Positions 11,822 through 24,330 of a DNA stretch of 64,000 nucleotides are shown in pieces. The stretch is taken from contig CM055106.1 in NCBI GenBank assembly GCA_029204225.1, forward strand, positions 50,475,325 to 50,539,324, read 5' to 3'. This stretch comes from Diphasiastrum complanatum (lineage: Eukaryota; Streptophyta; Lycopodiopsida; Lycopodiales; Lycopodiaceae). Under the pieces are notes generated by a model. The model was not told where the DNA came from, did not search any database, and saw only the letters and a program-made list of their open reading frames with translations. Numbering within the stretch: the first letter of the stretch is position 1; every line of letters begins with the position of its first letter. The position numbers and the translations under genes are program-made.

Positions 11822-12283
11822 TTCATTAAGCTCTTCCAGGGGAGGATCAGTTGGTCCATACTGCTTTGTCCAATAGGCAGGATCCACAGAATCTGGCAAT
11901 TTGGGAGTCTGCCCACTCAAAAATGTAAGGTGAGCAAGAGAGTTGATGTAATTGGCCATCTTGGAAGGGTCAACAGCAAGCTCAACACTGCACTGAGGGC
12001 AGGTAAATTTCGACAAGCCCGGAGGCACATTCAGCACAGACTTGCAATTGGCACAAGGCAATTGTATCTTAGAGGAGTCTACTCCTCTCACTGATGAGTT
12101 CTTGTGTTGCATTTGCGGTGGCAGCAATTGAGCAAGCTTGCACTTGGGGCACCTAAACTCCACAAACCCAGCAGGCACTGTCAACACACATCGGCATCCT
12201 GCACATTGCACCTGGCATGCCGTGGGAGCTGAAACTGAAACCAATGCTGCTGCTGCTGCTGTAACCCCCCCACTTTGCACCAT
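11822..12283 (-). CDS. FORGETTER1/Strawberry-notch-like first exon with two LSD1-type zinc fingers
   Basis: The minus-strand exon codes 154 residues from the ATG at 12283. Two zinc-binding units of the plant LSD1 type lie in order: CAGCRCVLTVPAG...FRCPKC (about residues 27-50) and CANCKSVLNVPPG...FTCPQC (about 76-98). They are followed by VELAVDPSKM and an acidic end, PPLEELNE. This order and wording match my memory of the N-terminus of FORGETTER1, the plant Strawberry-notch helicase tied to chromatin and heat-stress memory. The exon ends at a donor, GAA|GTAAAT (GT at 11821-11820), in phase 0; without splicing, translation stops three codons later. The helicase exons are not in the window, so this is either a gene with a very long first intron or a stranded 5' fragment. 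Confidence 0.7.
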
Positions 12284-13010
12284 ATTCTGGTACTCAACCC
12301 TCAATTCTCAACTTCAGCCCCTGACAATCACATGGCTGGCTGCCTGGCTGCTATGTTGGCCCTAGAAATAAAACAAATGCAATTTAATCTGTGCCTATGC
12401 TTGTGAGATCCAAGGAGCCTTCCCACAATAGTGTGGACTATTTATTTAATGTGACAGGTACTCCTCAGATTCAAATAAAAACAGTGTACTGTGTGATCAC
12501 AAAATAGAACATTAAAAAGGCTGCGGTGGGAGTGCCTTTCAGTTCGCCCACTCCTGCACCACCAGAAAGATAAAATGAGCCAGAAGAAGCTAATCAAGAA
12601 ATACAGACAGATACATATATATCGTATATTTGTTAAGAGAGAGAGAGAGAGAGGTGTTAAGGGAGGGCGGGAGATACATATTACGTAACCTGAACTTTCC
12701 TTTACAAGAAGGAATGGCATGCATGATGCTCTTCCTTTGAACGAGAGAGATAAAAGGGGTAGTTTTTCAGAGGTCCTAAACCCACGTCAGCAGTAAGGCC
12801 CTAACAATAGCGCTGAGGCCAGGCTAGGGTTTAGAGCTTCTGCAAAGCCCTAAAGGTCGGATGACTAACACGTGACGGTTGCATTCGTTAAAGTATCATA
12901 TGGATTATGTATAGGGGAAGGCCCTAGGGCCCGGGGGGCCTTCCGCGTTTTGAGGGGCCCGAGGGCGGCAGCCCGAGGGAGCCTCCAAACGCGAAACGCC
13001 CCCCCCCCCT
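12284..13010 (-). promoter_or_regulatory. upstream region of the FORGETTER1-like exon
   Basis: This is the likely 5' leader and promoter side of the minus-strand exon. It holds a short GA run (~12637-12652), a telo-box type AAACCCTAG in gene orientation (complement of 12824-12832), and a GC-rich double hairpin: GGAAGGCC/GGCCTTCC (12916-12944), and CGCGTTTTGAGG (12944-12955) with its partner at 12982-12993, one mismatch. I see no sure TATA box. The hairpins may belong to a mobile element instead. Confidence 0.35.
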
Positions 13011-13014
13011 TCCC

Positions 13015-14232
13015 CCTTTTAAAGCATCCTTCTAGTGCTTCCTCTTCGTGCGCACGTCGTGAAGCCCACCGTGATGTTGCGGATTCCTTGCTTGTTTCCT
13101 TTGGCCAGGTGGTGCCATACTGTCCGCCCCATCTTCGCCACCAACTTTCTTCCTCTCTTTTTCCAATGGTCAGTTCGTTAAGCGACAAGTCTCTCTTCCC
13201 ACTTCATCCGAAGGTGTTGGTCTTTCTTGCACAGCTTCTATTGCTCCAGCTGCTTTTCTGAGAAGTTGGGCCCTTGTTGCCTCTACACCTATCTCTCGGT
13301 TTCAGTAGGACAACAAGCCCATTCTTCTTGATTCAGTAGCTCATGTGAAAACAGGCATTCTTCCTTTCCAACAACATCTTCGTGCGGCCAAGGATCTCAT
13401 CCCTCCACCTGTGCGAGCTTCTTTGTCTCCCTTTGAGACTTTGCTTAGCCATCAGCGTGCTCATTTTCAGAAGTATCTTTTGGAGCGTTTCCACTCACAT
13501 GCTTTCACTCAGCTTCTCAGTGATTCATCTTCCGATGAGACTCGGGTTCGCCTTTTGTCTTGTGCAGGCCCGGGTGCTGGTGCTTGGCTTGTTGTGTATC
13601 ATGTTGTTCCACACTTGCGCCTTTCTTCAGAGTTGTTTCGCATCGCTCTTCGAGTTAGGTTGGGTCTCCCTCATCCAGTGCTGGCAGGTTTGACAAAATG
13701 CTCCTATGGTCACCCTGTTGATCCTATTGGCACTCATCTCATGCGTTGCCCTTCTGGCGGAGAGCGCACTGCGACTCATGATTCCATTCGTGACGTATTG
13801 GCATCTATTGCACATGAGTGCGGCTTTCATGTTGTCTGGGAGCAGACCCACATCTTGTCTGTGTCTGATTCACAGTCGCCTCGGCGTCGAGTTGATCTTG
13901 TTCTTTCGCGCAAGGGGATTCGCACGCTTGGGGATGTTGTTGTTGTTGATCATTCGCGGCCTGACCTCCTTCGCCGTGCTTCAACTACTCAGGGTGCTAC
14001 TGCTTCTCATGCAGCTCTAGATAAAGAGCGAGATTATTCACTTCGCACTCTTGGAGAAGGCTTTATTCCTTTTGCTTTGGAAACATATGGGTGCATGCAT
14101 AAGAAATTCGATGATTTTCTATCATCTTGTGCAGGTTTTGCAGCAAAACTCCAAGGACGTGGTGCCTCACCTTTATCTATCATTACGGCTTATTATCGTC
14201 AACAAGTTTCTATGACTTTACAACGCACTTAG
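13015..14232 (+). pseudogene. non-LTR retrotransposon 3' end: RT tail plus restriction-endonuclease-like domain
   Basis: The frame begins with the end of a LINE-type reverse transcriptase (LPTSSEGVGLSCTASIAPAA near 13180-13245), is cut by a TAG at about 13306, and is then open for 295 codons from 13345. That part has a Cys/His cluster (CSYGHPVDPIGTHLMRC), a conserved HDSIRDVL, then VWEQ, RRRVDLVLS and GDVVVVDHS. This Glu...Asp...Asp-Val order resembles the PD-(D/E)XK nuclease fold of R2-like elements, which nicks target DNA. It ends with PFALETYG and a basic tail. Finger and nuclease layout are seen; the exact clade is not assigned. The 5' end is missing, as usual for LINE copies. Confidence 0.65.
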
Positions 14233-14799
14233 GCACTTGCAATACTTCGATGTGCCGTAGTTGCAGGAACGGCTGCTTCACAGCTTCCTGCACTACCTAA
14301 ACTTCCAACTGTCTTAACTAGCGACTTACACCAAGCAGTAGGCTTTATGTAGATACTCTACGAGATTGTTGTTTTGTTATAGTTGTAAAGTATCGCAATT
14401 CGCCTTATGGCCTTTACACTTTCAGCATGCATTCCTTTGTACTCTGATGGGTTTTCCCATCTTTTATTAATAAAAACAGGAAGTTTCTTATACAATTGAC
14501 CTCAATATGCCAAATAACAAATGATCAAAAGTAATTGATTTTCTTCACACAAACTAGAGGAACAAGCAAACACAAATACACTAAAAAAGACTATTGAAAT
14601 GAAAATTAAGTTCACATGTTAGAGCAAGCACGCCATGCCACAAGCGCTCCCTCTTTTAGCCCTCCCCTTGCTAAAGCCATGTATGTGCCTTGTTTTGAAA
14701 CCCTGTTGACAACCAAGAGTCGATATTTCATTCATGAAAATCAATATCTTTCGAATCTTCTTATGCAGATTTCTAAAGTAAAGTGAATAAATGCATAGA
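14233..14799 (+). other. LINE 3' untranslated region and unassigned flank
   Basis: After the stop codon there are about 250 bases of leader-like text ending in ATTAATAAAAAC near 14465-14477, which could mark the 3' end of the LINE copy. The rest, to about 14800, shows nothing I recognise. Confidence 0.35.
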
Positions 14800-16700
14800 A
14801 TCTCTCATTTTTTCAGATAGATTCTTGTCAAATTGTTGATAAGAGTAGGAGAGTTATTGCACTCGGAAAGAGACAAGGATATCTCTATAGGCTTAGTCAT
14901 TGTAACTCTATAACTGATCATGCTTTAAGCAGTTCAGTGTCTGTCAGTAAAGAATCTATTTTGGCATTATAGACTTGGTCACCTTAATCATATATCAATA
15001 GGTAACATGTCTAAACGTACTTTAGTTTTGATTTAGACTATCAAATTGTCGACCCTCCTGTCTGCCAAAGTTGTATCATAGGAAAGCAGGCAAGAAGGCC
15101 ATTTAAGTCAAATCAAGAACATATTTCTAAAGGTTTGTTAGACATTGTACATATTGATATATGTGGCCCAATGCAAACACCATGACTGCTTGGTGCTAAA
15201 TTCTTTATTACATTCATAGATGACTACTCTAAAAGAACTGTTGTATATTTTATAAAACACAAATCTGGAGCCTTTCAATTCTTCAAGAAATACAAAGATG
15301 CTGAGTTGCAGACATGCAAGAAGATCAAAGCTCTTGGGAGCGACAATGGTGGCAAGTACATCTCAAATGAGTTCAAGAATAATTGCTCAGCCAACAACAT
15401 CGAGCAACAGTCTGCTGCTTTCTATTCTCCACAGTCGAATGGATTGGATGAGAGGAAGAACATGACCTTAGTTGAGTCCGCCAAATGCATGATAACTCAT
15501 GCTTCATTGCCCAAATCATTATGGCAACATGTTGTATCAACAATAGCTTATGTGCAGAACCGATGTATAACTAAAGACTTACCTAATAGCAAAACTCCTC
15601 ATGAAGTTTGGACAGGATTCAAACCTTCATTAAAACATTTGAGAGTATTTGGATGCACTGCTTATGTTCATGTCCCAAAGGACAACAGAAAGAAATTAGA
15701 TGAGCATTCGTTCAAGACTATTTTTGTTAGGTATTGCACTTCTGATGGAATGTATAGACTTTACAATATAGACATATGTAAAGTTTTTACTAACAAGGAT
15801 GTGACTTTTATCGAATATCAGTTTATTGATTTGAAGGGCAAGGACTAGATGCAGTCTACAATTTTTGTCCCAACAACTGATACTTATCGGAAGGTAATTT
15901 CTATTCCTTCCATTAGTCACCCTGTATAGTCAGACTACAACTCCGAATCAGTCGAATCAGCTGAAGCAACCGAATCAGCCAACACAAAATAGAATTTCAC
16001 AGCTAGAAACTTCGACCAGAAGATCAGCAAGAACTCGAATTCAGCCTGTCCGGATACACTGATGAATTTTCTCACTACTCTATTCAAAAGCCAACCACAG
16101 TTGAGGAAGCTTTGTCACATGCCAATTCAGATATCTGGAAATGAGCAATGGATAAGGAGTACAATTCACTACTGAGAAACAATACATGGACTGTCACCAA
16201 GCTGCCAGCAAACAGAAAGATAATTGACTACAAATGGATCTTTAAGATCAAATATAAAGTAGACGACAGTATCGATAGAAGGAAAGCTCGACTCGTGGAA
16301 AGGGGATTCTCACATATTCCCAATATCGACTACTTCAAAACTTTCAGTCCAATCGTCAAAGCACACCTCTATTTGACTACTATTTTCATATGTTGCTGCA
16401 ACATACCTTGAGGTACACCAGATGGATGTACAAACATCATTCCTCAATGGAGTTATGGAGGAGGACATCTACATGATCCAGCTAGAAGGCTATATCCTCA
16501 ATGGTTGAGAAGACCAAGTATGCAAACTCCATAAAGCTTTGTACGGTTCGAAGCAATCATTTAGAGCATGGTTTCATCGTATCAACATGTTCTTGATCAA
16601 TCTCCAACCTAGCTCTGTAGACTGTAATGTATATTTCAAAGGCGTTGTCATCATCACACTTTATGTGGATGATACGTTGTTGCTCGCCCCGGACCTACCA
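14800..16700 (+). pseudogene. copia pol remnant: integrase and partial RT
   Basis: Text from 14800 gives a broken pre-integrase region with CQSCIIGKQARRPF, then integrase (VHIDICGPM, FITFIDDYSK, and an open frame at 15306-15848 with SDNGGKYIS and SPQSNGLDERKN). Reverse transcriptase starts at 16148 (MDKEYNSLLRNNTWTV, YKWIFKIKYKVD) and reaches VCKLHKALYGSKQS and YVDDTLLLA near 16680, where it stops matching. Several stops are TAG or TGA where relatives have Gln or Arg, for example before AMDKEYNSL. RNase H and LTRs are absent. Confidence 0.85.
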
Positions 16701-19700
16701 CCGCTTGTCCACCACTTCGTATATCAACATAGCGAGGTTGGAAGTTGGTACGTGATGGGTTTCCTTGGCAACATGCATCCTACATTCGGCCCAATCCGCT
16801 TGCAATCACTTACACGCAACTCTTTGTGGTCCCGATTTGTCAAGATTGTAGGGTTCTCGAAACCGAGATGTTGAAGATCAGAAAGGCAAGTAGATCGAGC
16901 AAAATCAATGAAGTAGTGTTCTTGCATTTCCATTATTACAAAAAAAAATATAAAATAAGACAAGAAGTCCTACAAAAAGCATAAATTGACTCAATTTTAC
17001 TTTCATTATTTTCAACGTTTTTTTCTTTTTCATTTATTTTTACGTAGTCATTGTCTTATGCATTCTCTTTGTTTCCCCCCTCCCCTCTAAGTAAATTGTC
17101 GCCACAAATTTTTTCCTCATTTTTATTGCCATTATCAAATTCCCTATCTTTTCTCCACCCCCTTCACCTTCGCCACTTTCGGTTCACATTGCCATGACCC
17201 ACGACGTTCAACGACAAGCACAAGTGCCAAGGGACTTCATATTGATGACATTGTGCTTACAAAAAATAGTGATATTGAGATTGATGAGGTCAAGTATGGA
17301 CTTAGTGAAAAAATGAAAGATCTTAGCATTCCTTTTTGTGTCTTGAGAATAGAAATTTGGAAATTTCAAGATAATACTTCTTTAAGGCAAGAATAGATTT
17401 TTGGTTTATCTTTAGGAAGTTTACTTTTTGTAATCACATATCGCTTTTGTGAAGCATCCCTAATGATGCTAATTTCTATATAAATTGGAATATTTTTTAA
17501 GAGTCTCTTAGCAAAGAAATATTTGAGAAATATAAAGAACTTTTTGGTGTTACGAATGAATTTATCGTTGAGGGAGAAAATAATTTGGATTTTTGGGAGA
17601 ATGTGAGATATTATGCATATCTTAACTTTATCATGTTAGGCCTAAAGCCTTAGTCAAGTATAGAGGCCACATGCATAAGTCAAATGTCGCCTCAACCCTA
17701 CATTCAATTGTTCTCAAAAGGGCATTCACAATCATTTGAGAAGCTATGTGTCATATTATGCAAAATCCTACTATAGGCCAAGTGCCAAACTTTGAGGCCT
17801 TTTGGTGATGGTCAAATTTTGGCCTCTACACATTTGGATAGTGCTGCTAGAGGAGCCCAAAATTTGACATTGTACATGACTTAGTTCTTATTGCTCCACA
17901 CTTCTCAATAAGATTTAGATTGTTGATTTCAATGAAGTGGAAGAATAGTATGGCTCAGATTTGGTCTACATTGTATTTAGATGACCCAACATGAGCCTCA
18001 ATAATATTGTGACTAGTTTCCTTTCTATCTATGTATGTAGTTGGATGATAGGTTCTAGAGTGGACATAACTCTATGATTTATTGGTATACTTTAGATTTG
18101 ATATAATATCCATGTTCTTTAAACATTTTCAATCTATTAATATCAATATTGTTTGGATCCATTTTGATCATAGATCTATTTGGTCCAACATTGTTTCCAT
18201 CTTAGTTTCCTAGCATTCTAAGTTTTAATGCTTGGGATCAATCATCATACTAGCCACATCTTGGGTAAAAACTTTCACATCTACATGCTTTTGCGTCACC
18301 TATAGAAATGATTCAAGCAACGAATCTACTAAATCAACAATAGTTTCATCAAAAAACCTTTGTGAGATTTATGAAAAGATAGCTTCTTGAAAATCTCCAT
18401 GTATCAAAATTTTCTTAGTCCAATTACTTGGAGTTTCCACCAATGAGCACCTCACTAACTTCTCTTCCATCTAACTTTTGGAGTGCTGCAACTAGATTCT
18501 ACACTTCATCCTCTTCATCCCCAGACTTATCAAAAGAGTATAAGCCTCAATTTTCACAAAAAACATTAGCTTCACTACCAACAACTTGGAAAGACTACGT
18601 TAGAAGATAAATTGAGCAATGTAATTATACACACCATCGTCTCCATTCTTGAACTTATTAGATAGACAATGACCCTCAACATCTATAGAAACATTAAGTT
18701 CACTAGCAACAACATTAAAATACTATAATAGTATATGTATTTAACAATGTAATTGAGGGGCATACAAGTTTAGCTCAAAATAAGATACATCATCAGGTCT
18801 AAAGTCTACATCATTATGAGACTTCTATCTTTATTAGAAGTATTAGGCAATGTTTCCTCAATAAATACTGAAGGTGTAAGGTGTTTTTTGACAAAATCAC
18901 ATGATAGACTCCCAAGATTCAAATCATTGTAGCCTCCACCTTTGTTTACTTCCATGGCACACATGTTTGGAATGGAAGTGAACCGAGAAGCTAATATCCT
19001 TCTCTTGCACCAAAAAAATAAGATGTGAAAAGGCACTACAATATAAGGTAGTTTGCCTAAACATGATTAAGGAAAAATATCTCATAGTGTCATTAATGCT
19101 TCAACAAAGAGCTACATAACTAGATAGCTTTTTCAATACTCGTAGAAGCTTTTTACACGTAGTTGACAACTAAGTTCGACACTAGGACACTTAAGCTTTG
19201 TCTATCCTTCCAAAAAATAACAACTAGTTTTAGCCCTTTAGCTTGAATGTCTTACAAACAATGCAAAAGAATGTAAAACAAGGGACATGAACAAAACAAA
19301 CCCTTGAAGTCCAGAAGTACAAGATGAATTGAACAATATGAAATAAAGGCAGAAGGAAGAGGAAATTTCTATGTAGTTTCTATATAACAAAGAACATAGA
19401 TATCACACACCCAGATATATATATTAAACATGGAGACAAACCTATCAATGATCACCTACATCAATCAATGATGCAATACATGGAAAAAAAACAAAGATTA
19501 GACAATAACAAAAAAAATAAAAATGAGTAGCGATCCAAAGAAACATGATCTTGACCAACATTTGAGTCCATGATCTAAAAACCATCAACAATTGTAGTTG
19601 ATTGTTGCTCTATAGGATGACACATAAAATATATTGGTTGTACTAACATTTAAAAAATTTCTTACAATCTTACTATAAAGACATTAACAAACTAGTACCT

Positions 19701-20658
19701 GGTGCAGTGGGTTCATTATGTCAATGTCTCATGATTTGAAGGTTGCTTACTTGCAACAAGTCAAATCATTATTGCAGTTAGGTTCTATATCTTTAGTACA
19801 AGGAGTGGGAGCTGTACCATCTTTTTCATCTTCAAACAATCAATCCTAAAAAATCTATGTGCTCTAAAACTATCTAATGCATTGGCATAGTCAAAAGTTC
19901 CATAAATCCAATCACCTGCATCCATCATCACAACGTAAGATAGGAAATTCATATTTTAATGCCTAGGAAAACTAGGAAATAACATGACTATTCTTAGTAA
20001 AATGAGCATAATCATGCCATTTTAGCATTCCTCAAAATACATTGAAAATTTTCCATAAGTGCTTTACAAACCCGCGTTAGCAACCAAGTTCACTTCAAGA
20101 TGAACTTCTACAATAGATGGTTTTAAAAATCTGAGCGTAGCAAGTGGAACTTTCCCCTTGAGCAAAGAAGTGTTGAACCTCCAAAACAACACATTCCACG
20201 AGCATCAAACATATATCAATCAGTGGCCAAAACAAGCGATTCATCTCTCCAATGAGAAAATTCAATCGTCTGCTCTCCCACAACCAAAACCTGATTATAG
20301 GTATCTTGCAAGCAAAAGCAATAGAGATGAATGGAAATTCACTGGCAGGGTTCGCATTTGCAACTCCCAATGCACGTCAAGCTCCAATAAAGGATCATCT
20401 TGACATTTTACTTCATATGTTCAATGTTCAAAGAGGATTGAATCGTGCAAAGGACTTCAATTTTCAAAAATTATGGTTTCAGCTTTGTATGTGAATACTG
20501 GAAGTCCACAACTTTTTAAAAGACTTTACGCCTCACAAAATGTTTGTAAAGAATTTGGGGCAGCACATCACCCGTTAAAAACGTCAAAATCTATGGGCCA
20601 TTAAATTATTTTTCACCACAAGGTAATATGCCAAGACAATCCTTTATGCTTGGAAAAA
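16701..20658. other. long AT-rich stretch without a recognisable gene
   Basis: Only short spurious frames occur. I found no LTR edge, RNA gene or host exon. It may be old, unrecognisable transposon. Confidence 0.45.
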
Positions 20659-20728
20659 GTCTTTTTAGTAACCTTGACACCCGATTCACAACGACCGTTT
20701 TACTGGGTGCAAAGGTTACTAAAAAGAC
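20659..20728. repeat. inverted repeat, 24-nt arms
   Basis: GTCTTTTTAGTAACCTT at 20659 pairs with AAGGTTACTAAAAAGAC ending at 20728, and the pairing continues into CACCC/GGGTG. The loop is about 22 bases. The same words (GACCATTTCCCAATAT) recur in similar form near 21293, hinting at a small dispersed element. Confidence 0.75.
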
Positions 20729-21879
20729 CATTTCCCAATATATAAAATCAATTTTGTGTTGCAAAGTTTTAAGAGCTAGCTAAAAAATCGCCTTTGTGCT
20801 TGAGTACTCTAAAGATAAATTCTAAAATTTAAATGTTAAAATTTGTTAAGTTAATCTCTTAAGAGTATATAGACTCGTGATCAGAAATAGGTAGATTGCT
20901 TTGAGATTTTAGATTTTGAACATTTCACATGAAGTTTATAAACAAAAAGGCCTTTAAATCTTAAAAGTGACCATGCACATCCTAGCTAATAAGAAGATTT
21001 GAAGAAAAATAGTCTAAGTTTTGATAATGTTCTAGGTTTTAAGAAAGTTTTAAGCAAGACTTTTTGGAAGCTAAACGCATCTCTCAAATGACAACATATC
21101 AAATCAACAATGTATGAAAATGACAAATCAAAGGTATGGTGAATCATTTGTGGAAGTTTATGACAATGCATTAAATAGATTCATGTGATTATAAAGCCAT
21201 AGAATGTAGCCTTAAGTGACCATATCCAAGGATTTTTGTTAGGGACATTCGCACCAACTTTTGTTTTTAGCGAGACTGAAAGTTTTCAAATAGACCATTT
21301 CTCAATATGTATCATTTACATAAAGAGAATAATGGCAATGATGGCTTGTATTAACCTTCACGGGCCCTGAAAGTTCCAATTACCTTAATAAAAGGAGGTG
21401 AACCTACCTTTAGGCCTCTATAAGTTCTCAATTAGTCAACTCTTAGATAGTCACTATCAAAAGATATAAAACTTTGAAATATCTTTACAAGTAGCCTAGT
21501 TCTATCTATGGGATGAATCTTTTGGCTCATTTGCTTGGTGATAGATTTCTTTTTTTTGGTCTCAAAAATTTAACCATAGATTATAGACTTTCTACAAAGT
21601 ACATAGAGGAAAAGTGGGAAAAAAATAAATTTAAAGGAGAAATAGTTTATTAGCCTCCTTGAATAGAAGCAAGGGGAGATGACCTAGTCACTAATCCCAA
21701 TTTCTCTGCTATTCCTATCTAGCCAAATGTTCCATATTGTGATAGCTCTAACAAGTTGCCATAAGGTATAAATAGCAACATCCTCAAAAGTAATATCATT
21801 CAATAGAAGATCTATATAACAGAACCTCCTGAACCTGGCATGGATACACACAATAAAAAGTTCAGTGTTGATTTCCGCA
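20729..21879. other. unassigned sequence
   Basis: No gene or structured repeat is recognisable between the inverted repeat and the LINE. Confidence 0.4.
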
Positions 21880-24330
21880 GAGGGATATAGTAGTGAAAGA
21901 ACAAATGTGCCACATCTTCATCTAATGTTTTGCATTAAGAACATACACGAGACACATTACCCTTATGATTGGCACGAACGAGATGAGAGAGTTGGAGGAT
22001 CATGAGGGAGAAAATCCTATACTTGGTAGGTCTGATTTTATGGGTACAATGGAACCTGATCTTCCAGAGCTGAGGAGGATCAGAAAGATTCCACTTGGCA
22101 TTGCACCATGAATAGGTGAAATTAGGCTCTCTAGAAGCGGCGTGAGCCTTAAAGAGCCATTTTCTATAACATTCAGTAGTAGGGGAGGTGGAAAGGGGGC
22201 CAAGTTCATCGTAAGAGAAGGCGAAAAAAAGAAAGTGGGATTCGTGGAGGGAGAGTCCAAGTTTTGTCCTGAGTTGTGACAAATTGCCGGAGTAAATGAG
22301 ATTCATGATGTGCTCCCAAGTAACAAGACCTTTACAGGTCAGATTATGACAAGTCTTTTCTCAACCAGAGCAAGGGGCTAATAGTTGATGGTGATGGGTT
22401 TGGAAAACCAGAGGAGCTCAAGAGGGAAAATGGATTTGCCAAGGAAGGAGGTGAGATATGATTGGGAGTTGGTAAGAGTGGACGAGAGTCGAGGTAGAAG
22501 GGTGGTCATCATCATCAAAGCCCAAGGCTGAGGACAACCAAAGTTAGCATGGATGTATCTAAACAAAAGAGAAAGAGAGGTGATGGAAGAGTCCTAAAGT
22601 CCCAGGCTGCCTAGCTTTTTCGAGGCCGCGCAAATATCCCAGTTCATAAGACTGGGCCCATTGTTCCAAAGGAGCTTCCTAAAAGTCTTGGCGATAACAA
22701 GGGAGCAGGAGGGAGGAAGGAACCAAATGAAAAGAAAGTGGGTGAAGTAAGAAGAAATGTTGTGCTTGAGGACTATAAGTCTGGCTGGGAAGGAAAGGTC
22801 AAAAGAGTTCCAGGCCAAAATTTTGGATCTGATTCTCTCGATAATCCAGCTAAAGCAATTTCTATTAGAAAGAGAAGCTCCCAGAGAAAAGCCAAGGTAC
22901 TTGAAGATGATACCATGTTGGAGGATGTTAAGTCTTAATGCTTGACACCAATTTGGTGTAGCCTCATGAGAGAGAACAATGAGATCAATTTTTTTCAGAT
23001 TGACCTTCGAATCGAAGATATTGCAGAATTGCCTTATCTCTCTTGAAGAATGGAAGCAGAGGGTTGGTGAAGCTCAATTATACAGGCCAAATCATCGTCA
23101 AAGAGCTGGGGGCCGAGGCGAATATCGCGGAAGACAGAAGGCTGGAAAGAGAGATAAGCATTAAGTCTGTGAAGATAGTAAATAAGTACCTCGGTGGCGA
23201 TAACAATTAAATAGGGCAAAAGGGGACAACCTCGTCTAATGCAACATGATCTGGAGAAAGAGAGAGAAAGGGCACCTTGGAAAAGAATGGAAGACGAGGC
23301 AGAAGAGAAGAGAGAATGGATGAGCTTGATAATAAAATCAAGAATGCCAAAAGAAGAGCAGCAAGTGAAGAGGTAGTTCAAGCTGATGCTGTCAAAAGCT
23401 TTATCAAAATCTATCTTAAACATAAGAGCCGTGTAGTTGAACCAGAGGGAGGAATCAAATTTCCTACCAAACATTTAGAATGTTGTCAAACAAGGATATG
23501 CCTTTCACAAAACCAGATTGGCTCTTAGAGAGGTGGTAAAGGAGAAGAAGGGCAATCCTTCTAGCGATAGCTTTTGCTACTATCTTATAAGAAGTATTAA
23601 GCATGGTAAGAGGTGGTAGATAGAGATATTGGAGGGAGACTCGGCTTTGGAAACAAGTTTAATGAGACCTTGAGAGAAGGAGAAGGGGAATGCGAAGAAG
23701 TTGCAAAACTAACAACATCGAGCATTCTCTCAATGCACTCGAAAAAAGTCTGGAGTGACTCCATCAAGACCCGAAGTTTTGTTTATGTTGAGTGCTTTGA
23801 GAGCATAATGAAATTTTTCTAGGGAAAGAGGGGCAAAGAGGGAACTGAAATCAATAACAGAGAGAGGAGAGGTAAATGAGCAGTAAAGAGGGATATCCTG
23901 AATGGGGGAAATAGAAGGAAGAGCATGAATATATAAAAGCGAGAAGTGATCGAAGAAAAAACTACAAATGGCATCAAAAAGGGAAGAGAAGTGTCGTTAA
24001 CAATGAGACCGCAAGAGTCTTCTCTTCTGTGCTAAGATTTAAGCTTCTTGAAGAAGAAGACAGAAGGCAAGTCAGCTTCATGTAGCCAATTAAGGCGAGT
24101 TCTCTTTCTCAAAAAAAGCAGTTTTGGAATGATTAAGAACTTTGAGATGGTTGGTGGCCTGCAAGAATTCATCTACACGCAGAGAAGGATCATCAATGCA
24201 AGCCCTGCTAAACGAGATAGAAGTGAGATGGATGAGACCTATAAAGTAATTAATAACCTTGTGAGGCCCAAACACACTATTTAGAGTTAGTACATGGTTT
24301 AGGATAGTCAATTCATGTGTAGAGTGTCAA
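21880..24330 (-). pseudogene. L1-type LINE ORF2 remnant
   Basis: On the minus strand, from 24330 down, the text follows an L1-type polymerase: an endonuclease tail (SFSRACIDDPSLRVDEFLQ), the LNINKTSGLDGVTPDFF block (about 23780), then the core MFKIDFDKAFDSISL (about 23415) and CIRRGCPLLPYLIVIATEVL (about 23240). The catalytic box reads LFDDDLAC where FADD is usual, so the first Ala is replaced. The thumb (LSFPARLIVLKH, WDICAASKKLGSLGL) lies at 22594-22818. A C-terminal zinc-knuckle region (KTLDEDVAHLFFH) is near 21900. Stops and frameshifts are numerous; it is dead. Confidence 0.85.

Noticed and set aside
16701..20658. Host gene exons in the long quiet stretch
   Set aside because: I read both strands and found no conserved text or paired splice sites.
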